DNA of 64,000 bases from Nectonema munidae (taxonomy: Eukaryota; Nematomorpha; Nectonematoida; Nectonematidae), in contig JAUIRK010001052.1 of assembly GCA_030549495.1 (NCBI GenBank), forward strand, positions 1,178,001 through 1,242,000, given 5' to 3'. The notes below the pieces were generated by a model. It searched no databases, was not told the DNA's origin, and saw only the letters and a list, made by a program, of their open reading frames with translations. Numbering within the stretch: position 1 is the stretch's first letter; each line of letters begins with the position of its first letter. The translations under genes and the position numbers were made by a program. This document shows, piece by piece, positions 62,601 to 63,552 of the stretch.

Positions 62601-63552
62601 TAGAAGTAGATCTCCTTTTCAAAAAAGGACGCATAGAGAGACTCGTGCAAAACGAAAGAGAATTGACGTTGTTATCATAACACAAGAAGAGTGGTGATTT
62701 CAAACTTTTTTATTCATATTTTATTTCGAGATTCAAACATACAATCAATCATTAGAAAGCTCATCACACAAAAAATCACTGACAGATCAATGGTCAATTG
62801 TATTTGTGGATGATATAAATTCACAAATGTATGATTGATTTAAAGGTAAAGGTACCGTGGGTGTGTTTTCATTGACAAGGCACTGATGTACCGCTTATGT
62901 CAAACTATGAACAAATTGGTATCGATGAGGAACCGAACCCAGAGGCTTCCGTGCTGAGTCCATCATCTCAACCAACATGTCATGCCACCCAAAAAATCTT
63001 AAATGCAATTAATTTATGTCAAAACTTAAATCTTCTTCTTCTCATATCAGTGACCGTTAGACGAATATAACAACGTAAGCCTACATATTCATCTAACGCT
63101 AATGATTTCATTGTCACTGTCGATTTCGTGGGCTTTTTTTTTTTAAAGAATTAGAGTCCATGGGTTCATAACGTTATATCCGATTTTGGTGGTATATCGA
63201 GGTTCCGAGTATATCAAGTTTTTAAAATTTTGAATATGTACTGCTCCCATCTTTTGTTGGTATCTTTAACCCATTAAATTAAATTCGTATTAAATGCTTT
63301 ATACTAGAACTTAGAAATGGCAAAACTTCGCTAATGGCTCTAGCAAGACTATATTTTATTGACCTAAAATAGTTGTCTAAAATTTACTTTCTGCAGGATA
63401 AAAACTTGTTGAAATTAGAAACAAATTTTTTCTGTGATGATCACAAAAGGAATTTGACGAGATTTAATCGAAAAATTAATCAAGAGCTTTCAACTGTTTG
63501 GCATAAAAAACCCAGAAAGTTTAGCCGTAATTTTCAGGGCTTACATGGTTAG
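939..63552 (+). CDS. Ca-alpha1T: T-type (CaV3) calcium channel alpha-1 subunit, 28-exon gene model, 5' end outside window
   Basis: Low-voltage-activated calcium channel: a plasma-membrane pore protein of four homologous six-helix domains that carries transient calcium current near resting potential. Model joins 939-1252, 4590-4790, 7781-7886, 11375-11454, 11521-11630, 11705-11769, 16646-16831, 21138-21289, 26046-26231, 29380-29497, 29558-29710, 32928-33036, 35274-35437, 41512-41670, 41761-41902, 43365-43499, 43550-43803, 46021-46147, 48444-48572, 50010-50099, 52372-52588, 53248-53402, 54626-54735, 54791-54921, 57779-57928, 57993-58114, 61910-62077 and 63397-63552. All junctions use AG/GT and keep phase, except 35437 to 41512, where at least one exon is missing. 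Pore residues E-E-D-D and the helix-loop-helix after S6 of domain I separate it from L/N-type channels (E-E-E-E) and sodium channels. Family assignment is by recognition of conserved segments; splicing is inferred from sequence only. Confidence 0.93.
1253..4589 (+). other. Intron with foldback element
   Basis: Holds the palindromic element at 1712-1957. The remainder is AT-rich with only short chance frames; nothing else recognised. Confidence 0.7.
1712..1957. mobile_element. 246-bp palindromic foldback element (MITE)
   Basis: The left arm from AAAAATGTCTAGGTGTGTTA is repeated in reverse complement at the right end (TAACACACCTAGACATTTTT). The arms match almost throughout, about 110-120 bp each, with a centre near 1842 and one small indel near the middle. 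No coding capacity. The superfamily cannot be assigned: the ends start within A/T runs and no clear target duplication is visible. High arm identity suggests it is fairly young or maintained by gene conversion. Confidence 0.8.
4590..4790 (+). CDS. Ca-alpha1T: CaV3 exon: proximal I-II linker
   Basis: Acceptor TTCATTGCAG; phase 2 entry completes a Lys codon and reads on as [16 protein letters not shown], continuing the basic helix after the gating brake. The rest is Ser/Arg-rich ([33 protein letters not shown]) and ends in SPYYHQ. Vertebrate CaV3 linkers have a comparable basic, Ser-rich stretch followed by a His-rich run, but sequence identity is low. The donor CA/GTAAGA leaves phase 2. The stretch is clearly less AT-rich than its flanks and open for 67 codons. 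Confidence 0.75.
4791..7780 (+). other. Intron with possible transposase remnant
   Basis: Contains the decayed acidic coding stretch described at 5881-6520. Elsewhere AT-rich with nothing recognised. Confidence 0.6.
5881..6520 (+). pseudogene. Decayed coding stretch, possibly piggyBac-type transposase
   Basis: Starts [20 protein letters not shown] and continues with an acidic Asp/Ser/Asn-rich run to about 6005, where the frame closes. Further on, fragments such as KTPYSFFKF resemble the TPYEFFxxFF segment near the start of the piggyBac transposase core, and stops and frame changes abound. An acidic N-terminus before such a core is usual for piggyBac proteins. A TTAA preceded by GAGGGGG lies at about 6645. 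The assignment rests on short motifs only. Confidence 0.35.
7781..7886 (+). CDS. Ca-alpha1T: CaV3 exon (probable): I-II linker
   Basis: Chosen because it runs from a good acceptor (TTTTCCAACAG) to a good donor (CAG/GTAATT), is open throughout, and is the only stretch found that converts phase 2 (exit of 4790) into phase 0 (entry of 11375). Reads [18 protein letters not shown] then [17 protein letters not shown]. There is no recognisable domain; such linkers are poorly conserved. An internal alternative (short exon after CTCTAG at about 7870) also keeps phase but would be only 16 nt. Confidence 0.55.
7887..11374 (+). other. Intron with one unexplained open frame
   Basis: Contains the 141-codon frame at 10142-10567; otherwise AT-rich with nothing recognised. 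Confidence 0.6.
10142..10567 (+). CDS. Unrecognised 141-codon open frame
   Basis: Longest plus-strand frame not explained by the channel or a known transposon. Starts [20 protein letters not shown] and is rich in Lys, Ile, Ser and Phe, without a signal peptide, membrane segment or familiar motif. Its composition mirrors the AT-rich surroundings. No convincing splice sites place it in the channel transcript. It could be a transposon remnant or chance; such a length without stops is uncommon in DNA this AT-rich. Confidence 0.2.
   Translation: MNIRKQKVLKYKYHAANYLSIEKNLEEINLSEFASVRLQSFYFKFNDVIKEQVYFKRMKILNSPSLHYRIKRNEMITIFSIRKNNMIIKEDVLPEFSARISRSHCYKFKSESFQNNYRQTYLTPRGFDGVSLKIYVKIFSI
11375..11454 (+). 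CDS. Ca-alpha1T: CaV3 exon: I-II linker, charged segment
   Basis: Acceptor TTTATTCTAG; reads [18 protein letters not shown] then KNVEHLKQ and exits in phase 2 at GG/GTATAC. Highly charged and probably cytosolic. The next intron is only 66 nt, and the phase match with 11521 supports the call. The ATG at its start is in frame but is not needed as a translation start. It could in principle also be an alternative first exon, which sequence alone cannot exclude. Confidence 0.6.
11521..11630 (+). CDS. Ca-alpha1T: CaV3 exon: I-II linker with TLRKFSS motif
   Basis: Reads [20 protein letters not shown] then [16 protein letters not shown]. Entry phase 2 and exit phase 1 (AAGT/GTAAAG) agree with both neighbours across introns of 66 and 74 nt. 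Contains [10 protein letters not shown], which is echoed by [10 protein letters not shown] in the next exon. The RKFSS-type serines next to basic residues would suit kinase sites (inference). Confidence 0.65.
11705..11769 (+). CDS. Ca-alpha1T: CaV3 exon: I-II linker with TIREFSS motif
   Basis: Strong acceptor (TTTTCTTTTTCAG); reads [22 protein letters not shown] and exits in phase 0 at CAT/GTGAGA. The cluster C-SHC-EK sits just after the previous exon's Lys-rich end. The exit phase matches the domain II exon at 16646 across a 4.9-kb intron that carries transposon fossils. Confidence 0.65.
13358..13830 (-). pseudogene. Fragment of a Cys/His zinc-binding protein, probably transposon-linked
   Basis: The reverse-strand frame reads through [20 protein letters not shown], then [20 protein letters not shown]. 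This is a dense set of Cys and His spaced like one or two zinc fingers, followed by an acidic linker and [19 protein letters not shown] and [13 protein letters not shown], which look helical. Zinc-finger heads of this kind occur in many transposon-derived metazoan proteins. It lies head-to-head with the fossil at 13900-14770, about 70 bp away. Family not identified. Confidence 0.4.
13900..14770 (+). pseudogene. Fossil of a widespread transposon-linked uncharacterised gene family
   Basis: A clear block at 14030-14275 reads [40 protein letters not shown] and [21 protein letters not shown] recognise this as the core of a multi-copy uncharacterised family common in arthropod and cnidarian genomes. 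Later fragments ([18 protein letters not shown], then an [13 protein letters not shown] and YQGKW-like region) keep the family order. The copy is broken by several stops and frame changes. Function unknown; multi-copy behaviour suggests a mobile origin (inference). Confidence 0.6.
16646..16831 (+). CDS. Ca-alpha1T: CaV3 exon: end of I-II linker and domain II S1
   Basis: Begins in phase 0 after CATTTCAG with a Lys-rich tract ([12 protein letters not shown]). It continues through an amphipathic pre-S1 segment ([20 protein letters not shown]) into IIS1, with the diagnostic [20 protein letters not shown]. Vertebrate CaV3 reads ILVNTLSMGIEYHEQ at this place, and the exon boundary after Gln is shared. 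Donor CAA/GTACAG, phase 0, joins to PEKL at 21138. 62 codons without a stop. Confidence 0.88.
19091..19116 (+). repeat. Poly-C tract
   Basis: Nineteen-plus-nine-type run of C, interrupted once by T, in strongly AT-rich DNA. Likely length-polymorphic and hard to sequence. Confidence 0.9.
20676..20835 (+). repeat. Two-unit degenerate tandem repeat, period about 87
   Basis: Both units begin GTAATTTTTG and contain TCTATRCAYAAATKATGTGT followed by a TTATCTACT block. The units differ at many positions, so the duplication is old. Confidence 0.6.
21138..21289 (+). CDS. Ca-alpha1T: CaV3 exon: domain II S2 to S3
   Basis: Reads [19 protein letters not shown], then [19 protein letters not shown] and [11 protein letters not shown]. 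It covers the end of the S1-S2 loop, S2 with its charge-transfer-centre Glu (FALEM), and S3 with its Asp (NLFDGF). The match to vertebrate [14 protein letters not shown] and NIFDG is close. Acceptor TTCAACAG, donor AAG/GTAAGA, exit phase 2. Confidence 0.93.
22461..22610 (-). mobile_element. tRNA-derived SINE, family B, copy 1
   Basis: Reverse strand carries a tRNA-like head with GGGTTAGATGCTGG (A-box-like) and GGGTTCGATCCC (B box), then a conserved body with a TGTGCCTTCTCGATGAAAAC block and a tail of repeated CTTTA units (ACCTTTATGGTACCTTTAC). Body and tail are shared with the copies at 62841-62990 and 50804-50850. Confidence 0.75.
23576..23773 (+). mobile_element. hAT-type MITE with GC-rich interior
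   Basis: Terminal inverted repeats CAGTGGCGTAGC / GCTACGCCACTG, flanked by a perfect 8-bp duplication GTACTCAG (23568-23575 and 23774-23781). The interior has long G/C runs, including about 30 consecutive C, and a repeated CCTAAATTCCTTGCATGCCC unit. 8-bp duplications with CAGTG-type ends are the hAT hallmark. No transposase; open frames through the C runs are low-complexity artefacts. Confidence 0.9.
25212..25349 (+). mobile_element. piggyBac-type MITE 1
   Basis: Bounded by TTAA at both ends, with inverted ends CCCATTAAGT / ACTTAATGGG. The left part holds the hairpin TGTTCCCATTTGGGAACA. The interior shares CGTCTGCTTTTTTCAATG with the next MITE at 25465-25592. TTAA targets plus CCC ends are diagnostic of piggyBac. 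Confidence 0.8.
25465..25592 (+). mobile_element. piggyBac-type MITE 2
   Basis: TTAA at both ends; inverted ends CCCTTTGAGGACCA / TGGTCCTCAAAGGG. The internal CGTCTGCTTTCTTTTTCAAT is shared with MITE 1. Clean termini suggest little decay. Confidence 0.85.
26046..26231 (+). CDS. Ca-alpha1T: CaV3 exon: domain II S3-S4, S4 voltage sensor, S5
   Basis: Reads [61 protein letters not shown]4 has the periodic positive charges (R-R-R-K-R), followed by the S4-S5 linker and S5. Vertebrate CaV3 has [21 protein letters not shown]. Acceptor TTCTTTAG, donor TTCAG/GTATAC, exit phase 2. Confidence 0.94.
26848..27880 (+). pseudogene. Decayed piggyBac transposase
   Basis: Begins [20 protein letters not shown] with the acidic Ser/Glu N-terminus usual for the family. 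The catalytic-domain signature is clear at 27164-27330: [20 protein letters not shown], then [10 protein letters not shown] and [13 protein letters not shown]. Later fragments include [33 protein letters not shown]-like coding at about 27612 and [14 protein letters not shown], in the family order. At least four frame changes or stops interrupt it (for example the stop after SRL at about 26966, the shift between LNM at about 27328 and the LGTIRS block, and the shift before 27669). A large part of the middle is missing. Not functional. Confidence 0.75.
28142..28245 (+). mobile_element. Possible 3' end of the piggyBac element
   Basis: Contains the perfect palindrome GGGTCAATTGACCC (28185-28198) and ends with GGTCGTTGCAGAGTTAA. 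Read inward from TTAA at 28242, it has an AACGACCAG block that resembles the AACAACCAG of the MITE at 57506. Its position about 370 bp after the transposase fragment suits a right terminus. No matching left end was found. Confidence 0.35.
29056..29180 (+). mobile_element. tRNA-derived SINE, family A, copy 1
   Basis: tRNA-like head of about 70 nt with an A box (TGGCTTAGTGG) and perfect B box (GGGTTCGATTC), then a tail AAAGATTATTCTTTTCTTGG, ATGCGATACTAACAACAACA. The tail is shared by copies at 32680-32813 and 35626-35755, which is why it is called a SINE and not a tRNA gene. The best-preserved promoter boxes of the family are in this copy. Confidence 0.75.
29380..29497 (+). CDS. Ca-alpha1T: CaV3 exon: domain II S5 end and turret
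   Basis: Reads [20 protein letters not shown] then [20 protein letters not shown]. The [11 protein letters not shown] and [15 protein letters not shown] blocks are CaV3 hallmarks. The paired cysteines of the turret are present. Ends in phase 0 at Gln (CAA/GTTAGT), with only a 60-nt intron before the pore-loop exon. Confidence 0.94.
29558..29710 (+). CDS. Ca-alpha1T: CaV3 exon: domain II pore loop and S6
   Basis: Reads [51 protein letters not shown]. The Glu of TQEDW is the second selectivity residue. S6 ends LVAILVKGF where known CaV channels have LVAILVEGF, so a charge reversal is present (GTC AAA GGC at the codon level). Both ends are in phase 0; the donor TCC/GTATTT is moderate. Confidence 0.93.
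29711..32927 (+). other. Intron with SINE-A copy
   Basis: Contains the minus-strand SINE at 32680-32813. A short hairpin with a less AT-rich context lies near 30014-30070 (TTAACCCCCCTTCGGTTAA). A minus-strand 94-codon frame at 30679-30963 is not recognisable. Nothing else seen. Confidence 0.6.
32680..32813 (-). mobile_element. tRNA-derived SINE, family A, copy 2
   Basis: Reverse strand reads GGCAGCTGGTCTAACAGCGG, then AAGCGTTCGGTAGTGATACA and a degenerate B box (AGTTCGATTGT). The tail TTTCCTTGGATGTAATACCA ends in an AACAATAAAACAA run. More diverged than copy 1. Confidence 0.7.
32928..33036 (+). CDS. Ca-alpha1T: CaV3 exon: proximal II-III linker
   Basis: Acceptor ACTTTCAG; reads [20 protein letters not shown] then [16 protein letters not shown]. 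Phase 0 entry joins directly to GFSS of the domain II S6 exon, giving an acidic and Ser-rich start like the AEEISKREDAS of vertebrate CaV3. Donor T/GTAATA, phase 1, matches the exon at 35274. Confidence 0.72.
33548..33750 (+). repeat. 203-bp duplicated unit, copy 1
   Basis: Near-identical to 36212-36413, with about half a dozen differences by eye. Clearly less AT-rich than its flanks. Both copies keep the same open frame (including [20 protein letters not shown] and [13 protein letters not shown] then stop). No inverted ends or target duplication recognised. It may be a piece of a larger mobile element. Confidence 0.85.
34400..35110 (-). mobile_element. Non-LTR retrotransposon (LINE) reverse transcriptase fragment
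   Basis: On the reverse strand, in order: [16 protein letters not shown] (compare the FPxxWKxGxVxLIPK start of LINE reverse transcriptases), [17 protein letters not shown] (compare GFxxxRSTxDAI), [13 protein letters not shown] (motif A with its catalytic Asp) and VKQRYSLSVPIF (compare RQGCPLSPxLF). Frame changes lie near 34960 and near 34670, so it is a dead 5'- and 3'-truncated copy. Clade not determined. Confidence 0.7.
35274..35437 (+). CDS. Ca-alpha1T: CaV3 exon: II-III linker with conserved LPIIIHT motif
   Basis: Reads [68 protein letters not shown] aligns with the small conserved island PPLIIHTAATPMS in the vertebrate CaV3 II-III linker, which anchors this otherwise variable region. 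Acceptor TTTCTAG, donor AAC/GTAAGT, exit phase 0. It is flanked on both sides by copies of a 203-bp repeat. Confidence 0.8.
35626..35755 (-). mobile_element. tRNA-derived SINE, family A, copy 3
   Basis: The reverse strand has a tRNA-like head AGATGGTCGCGCAGTTGCCC with B box GCTTCGATCCCC. The shared tail is CAGCTGTGGAAGATTATTCT followed by CTCTTGGATGCATACC. The tail matches copy 1 closely. Confidence 0.72.
35917..35995 (-). mobile_element. Possible Tigger/pogo-like terminus
   Basis: Reverse strand starts CACAGTGAAACTCAGTTATA and runs through repeated GTTATAG / CTCGCTGTGTACGAACTTAA type words to GTTCGTTCTATCGCG. This resembles the CAGTxxAACCTCGxTATAACGAAC ends of Tigger/pogo elements. No partner end was found nearby, so it may be a solitary terminus. 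Confidence 0.35.
36067..36109 (+). CDS. Candidate small II-III linker exon (uncertain)
   Basis: Open 43-nt stretch after TTGTCTAAG and before AAG/GTAAAT; reads [14 protein letters not shown] in phase 0 and exits in phase 1. Together with the candidate at 38423-38467 and an alternative acceptor at 41490 it would give a fully phased path from 35437 to 41670. No family similarity to support it; may be chance. Confidence 0.2.
36212..36413 (+). repeat. 203-bp duplicated unit, copy 2
   Basis: Second copy of the unit at 33548-33750, same orientation, 2.66 kb away, on the other side of the exon at 35274-35437. Its frame runs from 36172 to 36417 and reads [40 protein letters not shown]. Confidence 0.85.
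38423..38467 (+). CDS. Candidate small II-III linker exon (uncertain)
   Basis: A 45-nt stretch with a strong acceptor (AAACATTTTTTAG) and strong donor (CTTG/GTAAGT), less AT-rich than its surroundings. Entered in phase 2 it reads [14 protein letters not shown]; in phase 1, [14 protein letters not shown]. Entered in phase 0, as needed directly from 35437, it hits a stop. It therefore requires another exon before it. The splice sites are good but the frame is unresolved. Confidence 0.35.
40379..41060. repeat. Dispersed repeat R, copy 1
   Basis: Shares many blocks in the same order with 62391-63225. Examples are GTGCGCTCTC, ATTTGACGAAAATATCGATA, GACTCGTGCAAAATGAAAGA, TTCATACTTTATTTCG and a final ATGTTATATCC/GATATACC-type region. 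The reverse strand of the right part has TATAACG-like words seen in Tigger-type ends, so a non-autonomous DNA transposon is likely. Roughly 75-80 percent similar by eye, so old. Confidence 0.7.
41512..41670 (+). CDS. Ca-alpha1T: CaV3 exon: distal II-III linker, Ser-rich
   Basis: Acceptor GCACTTTCTTTAG; reads [52 protein letters not shown]. Entry needs phase 2, which the exon at 35437 (phase 0) does not supply, so an exon is missing in between. An alternative acceptor at 41488-41489 needs phase 1. Exit is phase 2 at AACAA/GTAACA and matches 41761. Low-complexity Ser/Asn content is typical of this linker. Confidence 0.6.
41761..41902 (+). CDS. Ca-alpha1T: CaV3 exon: end of II-III linker
   Basis: Acceptor CCTCTATTCCTTTTAG; reads [48 protein letters not shown]. 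Exit at TCC/GTATCA in phase 0 would join to QLCSFRKF at 43365. A stronger-looking internal donor, ATGG/GTAAAG near 41791, exits in phase 1 and could join only to an acceptor at 43400-43401, which skips conserved residues. The usual Trp/Pro-rich pre-S1 segment of domain III is not recognisable here. Confidence 0.5.
42421..42545 (+). mobile_element. Degenerate piggyBac-type MITE 3
   Basis: Right end GGGCCTCAAAGGG-TTAA and left end CCTTAAGGACTAG mirror the CCCTTTGAGGACCA ends of the MITE at 25465-25592. Right interior TTTAAAATGTTG also mirrors its CAACATTTTG. The left TTAA is mutated. Confidence 0.5.
42935..43022 (-). mobile_element. Diverged tRNA-like SINE-A remnant
   Basis: Reverse strand reads GGAGATCGCTTAGCTTAATG, GCTTTAATACTCAAACGTCT, TTGGTCCGATCCTAGTACG, with A- and B-box-like words in tRNA spacing. 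A tail AAGATGCCTGCTCTTGGTAC recalls the SINE-A tail. Too diverged to be a working tRNA gene. Confidence 0.4.
43365..43499 (+). CDS. Ca-alpha1T: CaV3 exon: domain III S1
   Basis: Reads [20 protein letters not shown] then [20 protein letters not shown] and [17 protein letters not shown] aligns with CHRIITHKMFDH and [12 protein letters not shown] with the diagnostic [12 protein letters not shown] of CaV3 domain III S1. The start at CAA after TTTTAACAG is chosen because the frame has a stop just upstream and the aligned residues begin inside. Donor TTA/GTATGC, phase 0, opens a 50-nt intron. Confidence 0.88.
43550..43803 (+). CDS. Ca-alpha1T: CaV3 exon: domain III S2, S3 and S4
   Basis: Reads [60 protein letters not shown], then [17 protein letters not shown]2 carries the charge-transfer Glu (GVEM), S3 the WNIMDAF Asp, and S4 the arginine ladder. 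Vertebrate CaV3 has [18 protein letters not shown]. Exit phase 2 at CG/GTAACA completes an Arg codon in the next exon. Confidence 0.94.
43804..46020 (+). other. Intron, nothing recognised
   Basis: AT-rich. A short word GACTTTTTACTGAAATAAAC at about 44017 recurs at 55148 and 55756. No long frame or known element. Confidence 0.6.
46021..46147 (+). CDS. Ca-alpha1T: CaV3 exon: domain III S4-S5 linker and S5
   Basis: Reads [42 protein letters not shown]. The match to [25 protein letters not shown] of vertebrate CaV3 is close. Acceptor GATATTTTTAG, donor CAG/GTAAGT, exit phase 0. Confidence 0.95.
46148..48443 (+). other. Intron with small LINE fragment
   Basis: Contains the reverse transcriptase fragment at 47140-47310 and a short TTC microsatellite at about 48305-48325. 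A minus-strand 63-codon frame at 46742-46933 is not recognised. Confidence 0.6.
47140..47310 (-). mobile_element. LINE reverse transcriptase fragment
   Basis: A 56-codon reverse-strand frame contains [20 protein letters not shown] then [10 protein letters not shown]. ILNGxPIPESWxEALxxLI is the usual start of the LINE reverse transcriptase region. The frame ends at a stop just after, so this is a short dead fragment. It overlaps the part of the protein that begins the fragment at 34400-35110 but differs in sequence, so a second LINE lineage is likely. Confidence 0.6.
48444..48572 (+). CDS. Ca-alpha1T: CaV3 exon: domain III S5-pore turret
   Basis: Reads [43 protein letters not shown]. It contains the conserved LFKGKFYFC start, the second Cys (NDC) and the NFDNLGQ block before the pore helix. 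Both boundaries are in phase 0 (TTGTGTTTTAG; CAA/GTAAAA). Confidence 0.94.
48573..50009 (+). other. Intron with hAT-type element
   Basis: Element at 49140-49437; otherwise AT-rich with nothing recognised. Confidence 0.65.
49140..49437 (+). mobile_element. hAT-type MITE, 298 bp
   Basis: Ends CAGAGCCTGGGCTA and TTATCGCAGGCACTG form imperfect inverted repeats, flanked by GGTTAGAC and GGTTGGAC (7 of 8 identical). GC-rich interior near the left end with a C run. No coding capacity. Confidence 0.7.
50010..50099 (+). CDS. Ca-alpha1T: CaV3 exon: domain III pore loop
   Basis: Reads [20 protein letters not shown] then [10 protein letters not shown]. The Asp of KDGW is the third selectivity residue and marks a T-type channel, since L/N-type channels have Glu here. 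LDAVGVDEQ matches LDAVGVDQQ in vertebrates. Acceptor CTTTTCAAAG, donor CAG/GTATAC, phase 0 at both ends. Confidence 0.94.
50804..50850 (+). mobile_element. tRNA-derived SINE, family B, 3' fragment
   Basis: Reads GTGTGCCTTTTTGATGAAAA, CACTCCACGGTAGCTTTACC, TTTA. This matches the 3' part of the family B copies at 62841 and 22461, without the tRNA head. Such 5'-truncated copies are normal for retrotransposed SINEs. Confidence 0.65.
51122..51625 (+). repeat. Direct repeats of about 31 bp bounding a 440-bp segment
   Basis: AGTAGAAAGAATAATTTATT at 51122 recurs at 51592, and the following AA-AGAAA-TTAAAA is also shared, with one or two changes. May be a target duplication around an unknown insert or a local duplication. 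Confidence 0.5.
52016..52191 (+). mobile_element. hAT-type MITE, 176 bp
   Basis: Ends CACTGGCGGATCCAGA and TTCTGGATCCACCACTG are inverted repeats. The 8-bp flanks ACGTATGA (52008-52015) and ACGTATGG (52192-52199) agree at seven positions. This is the GGCGGATCCAG type of hAT terminus common in animals. It lies about 180 bp before a channel exon. Confidence 0.88.
52372..52588 (+). CDS. Ca-alpha1T: CaV3 exon: domain III S6 and III-IV linker
   Basis: Reads [40 protein letters not shown], then a charged helix [20 protein letters not shown] and [14 protein letters not shown]6 is almost identical to the vertebrate [29 protein letters not shown], and the helix after it matches the known EEEEARRREEKR stretch in character. 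Exit phase 1 at ATAG/GTCTCT. Confidence 0.94.
52589..53247 (+). other. Intron, nothing recognised
   Basis: AT-rich; two overlapping minus-strand 70-codon frames (52817-53132) without recognisable content. Confidence 0.6.
53248..53402 (+). CDS. Ca-alpha1T: CaV3 exon: III-IV linker end and domain IV S1
   Basis: Reads [51 protein letters not shown]. The [13 protein letters not shown] and VSMAMEFY segments align with TSHYLDLFITGVI and VTMAMEHY of domain IV S1. Entry phase 1 matches 52588. Donor AAA/GTACAC, phase 0. Confidence 0.92.
53403..54625 (+). other. Intron with degenerate tandem repeat
   Basis: Contains the repeat at 53427-53695; a 67-codon plus frame at 53742-53945 is not recognised. 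Confidence 0.6.
53427..53695 (+). repeat. Degenerate tandem repeat of CTTTAAGTTCGTCCTTTTAC
   Basis: Roughly ten irregular units of about 20-30 bp built on ACTTTAAGTTCGTCCTTTTAC, with variants such as CTTCAAGCTCGTTCTTTTAC and CTTTAATTCGTCCTTTTTCAC. Immediately afterwards a reverse-complement version appears (TTTTAAGTGAAAAAGGGGAA, CTTAAA), which could form a stem with the array. Confidence 0.7.
54626..54735 (+). CDS. Ca-alpha1T: CaV3 exon: domain IV S2
   Basis: Reads [37 protein letters not shown]. It corresponds to [34 protein letters not shown], with the charge-transfer Glu in FIIEAL. Acceptor TTATTTTAG, donor ACAG/GTAGAT, exit phase 2, followed by a 55-nt intron. Confidence 0.92.
54791..54921 (+). 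CDS. Ca-alpha1T: CaV3 exon: domain IV S3 and S4
   Basis: Reads [44 protein letters not shown]3 carries WNQ-D, and [17 protein letters not shown] matches vertebrate PINPTIIRIMRVLRIAR with the S4 arginines in place. Donor CGAA/GTAAGC, exit phase 1. Confidence 0.94.
56686..56975 (+). mobile_element. hAT-like (CAGTGGTTCTCAACC type) element
   Basis: Left end CAGTGGTTCTCAACCACGGC is a typical hAT terminus (CAGTGGTTCTCAAxC). The right end CGTAGAGAACGACTG is its imperfect inverse. GC-richer just inside the left end. Flanking 8-mers do not match well, so the right boundary is uncertain. Confidence 0.55.
57506..57640 (+). mobile_element. piggyBac-type MITE 4
   Basis: TTAA then CCCGTTAACAACCAGAAT; the right end GTGGTCGATAACCGG-TTAG is the imperfect inverse with a mutated target copy. 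It also holds CGGCATATGTCGAC. It lies 139 bp before a channel exon. Confidence 0.65.
57779..57928 (+). CDS. Ca-alpha1T: CaV3 exon: domain IV S4-S5 linker and S5
   Basis: Reads [50 protein letters not shown]. Nearly the same as vertebrate [32 protein letters not shown]. Acceptor AATTAATTAG, donor ATAG/GTAACA, exit phase 1 into a 64-nt intron. Confidence 0.95.
57993..58114 (+). CDS. Ca-alpha1T: CaV3 exon: domain IV turret and pore loop
   Basis: Reads [41 protein letters not shown]. The Asp of TGDNW is the fourth selectivity residue, completing E-E-D-D. The two turret cysteines of the ECDETHPCEGLG type are kept. Acceptor CACTTGAAG is weak, but phase and alignment fix it. Donor AAG/GTTTTT, phase 0. 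Confidence 0.94.
58115..61909 (+). other. Intron with short hAT-type element
   Basis: Element at 58597-58712. A less AT-rich part at 59460-59640 encodes a 77-codon plus frame with no recognisable content and includes an inverted pair TTGATAAATTCGG / AAATTCATCAA. The rest is AT-rich and unassigned. Confidence 0.6.
58597..58712 (+). mobile_element. hAT-type MITE, 116 bp, perfect 8-bp duplication
   Basis: Flanked by TGTAGTTA at 58589-58596 and 58713-58720. Ends CAGTGATGTACC and ATGTACGCCTCTG are imperfect inverted repeats. The interior has G- and C-rich runs (GGGGGGCGGTCCGCCCC). No coding capacity. Confidence 0.85.
61910..62077 (+). CDS. Ca-alpha1T: CaV3 exon: domain IV S6
   Basis: Reads [56 protein letters not shown]. 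The extracellular Cys-rich loop, S6 and the MKHLEES start of the C-terminus match vertebrate [27 protein letters not shown]. Acceptor AAATCTTTCAG, donor GCA/GTAAGC, phase 0. An open frame extending upstream to 61787 is intronic. Confidence 0.94.
62391..63225. repeat. Dispersed repeat R, copy 2, interrupted by a SINE
   Basis: Same block order as 40379-41060: GTGCGCTCTC, ATTTAACGAAAATATTGATA, GACTCGTGCAAAACGAAAGA, TTCATATTTTATTTCG, then after the SINE CATTGTCACTGTCG and GGGTTCATAACGTTATATCC. The right end (ACCTCGATATACCACC on the reverse strand) resembles Tigger/pogo-type termini. This gives the relative order: repeat R first, SINE-B later. Confidence 0.7.
62841..62990 (-). mobile_element. tRNA-derived SINE, family B, copy 2 (nested)
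   Basis: Reverse strand: GGTTGAGATGATGG (A-box-like), GGGTTCGGTTCC (B box), then the body with GTGCCTTGTCAATGAAAACA and tail CCACGGTACCTTTACCTTTA. Inserted into repeat R. Same family as 22461-22610. Confidence 0.75.
63397..63552 (+). CDS. Ca-alpha1T: CaV3 exon (putative): C-terminal tail and stop
   Basis: Strong acceptor (ACTTTCTGCAG) in the required phase 0; reads [51 protein letters not shown] and then stops at TAG 63550-63552. Charged and plausible as cytosolic tail, but not recognisably conserved. CATG/GTTAGA at 63547/63548 is a possible donor that would skip the stop and lead to more exons beyond the window. Known CaV3 tails are usually several hundred residues, so a 51-codon end would be short. 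Confidence 0.5.
   Translation, partial: DKNLLKLETNFFCDDHKRNLTRFNRKINQELSTVWHKKPRKFSRNFQGLHG

Larger units (their letters stand above)
62078..63396 (+). other. Intron with repeat R copy 2 and nested SINE
   Basis: Almost filled by repeat R (62391-63225), itself interrupted by SINE-B at 62841-62990. Confidence 0.65.
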
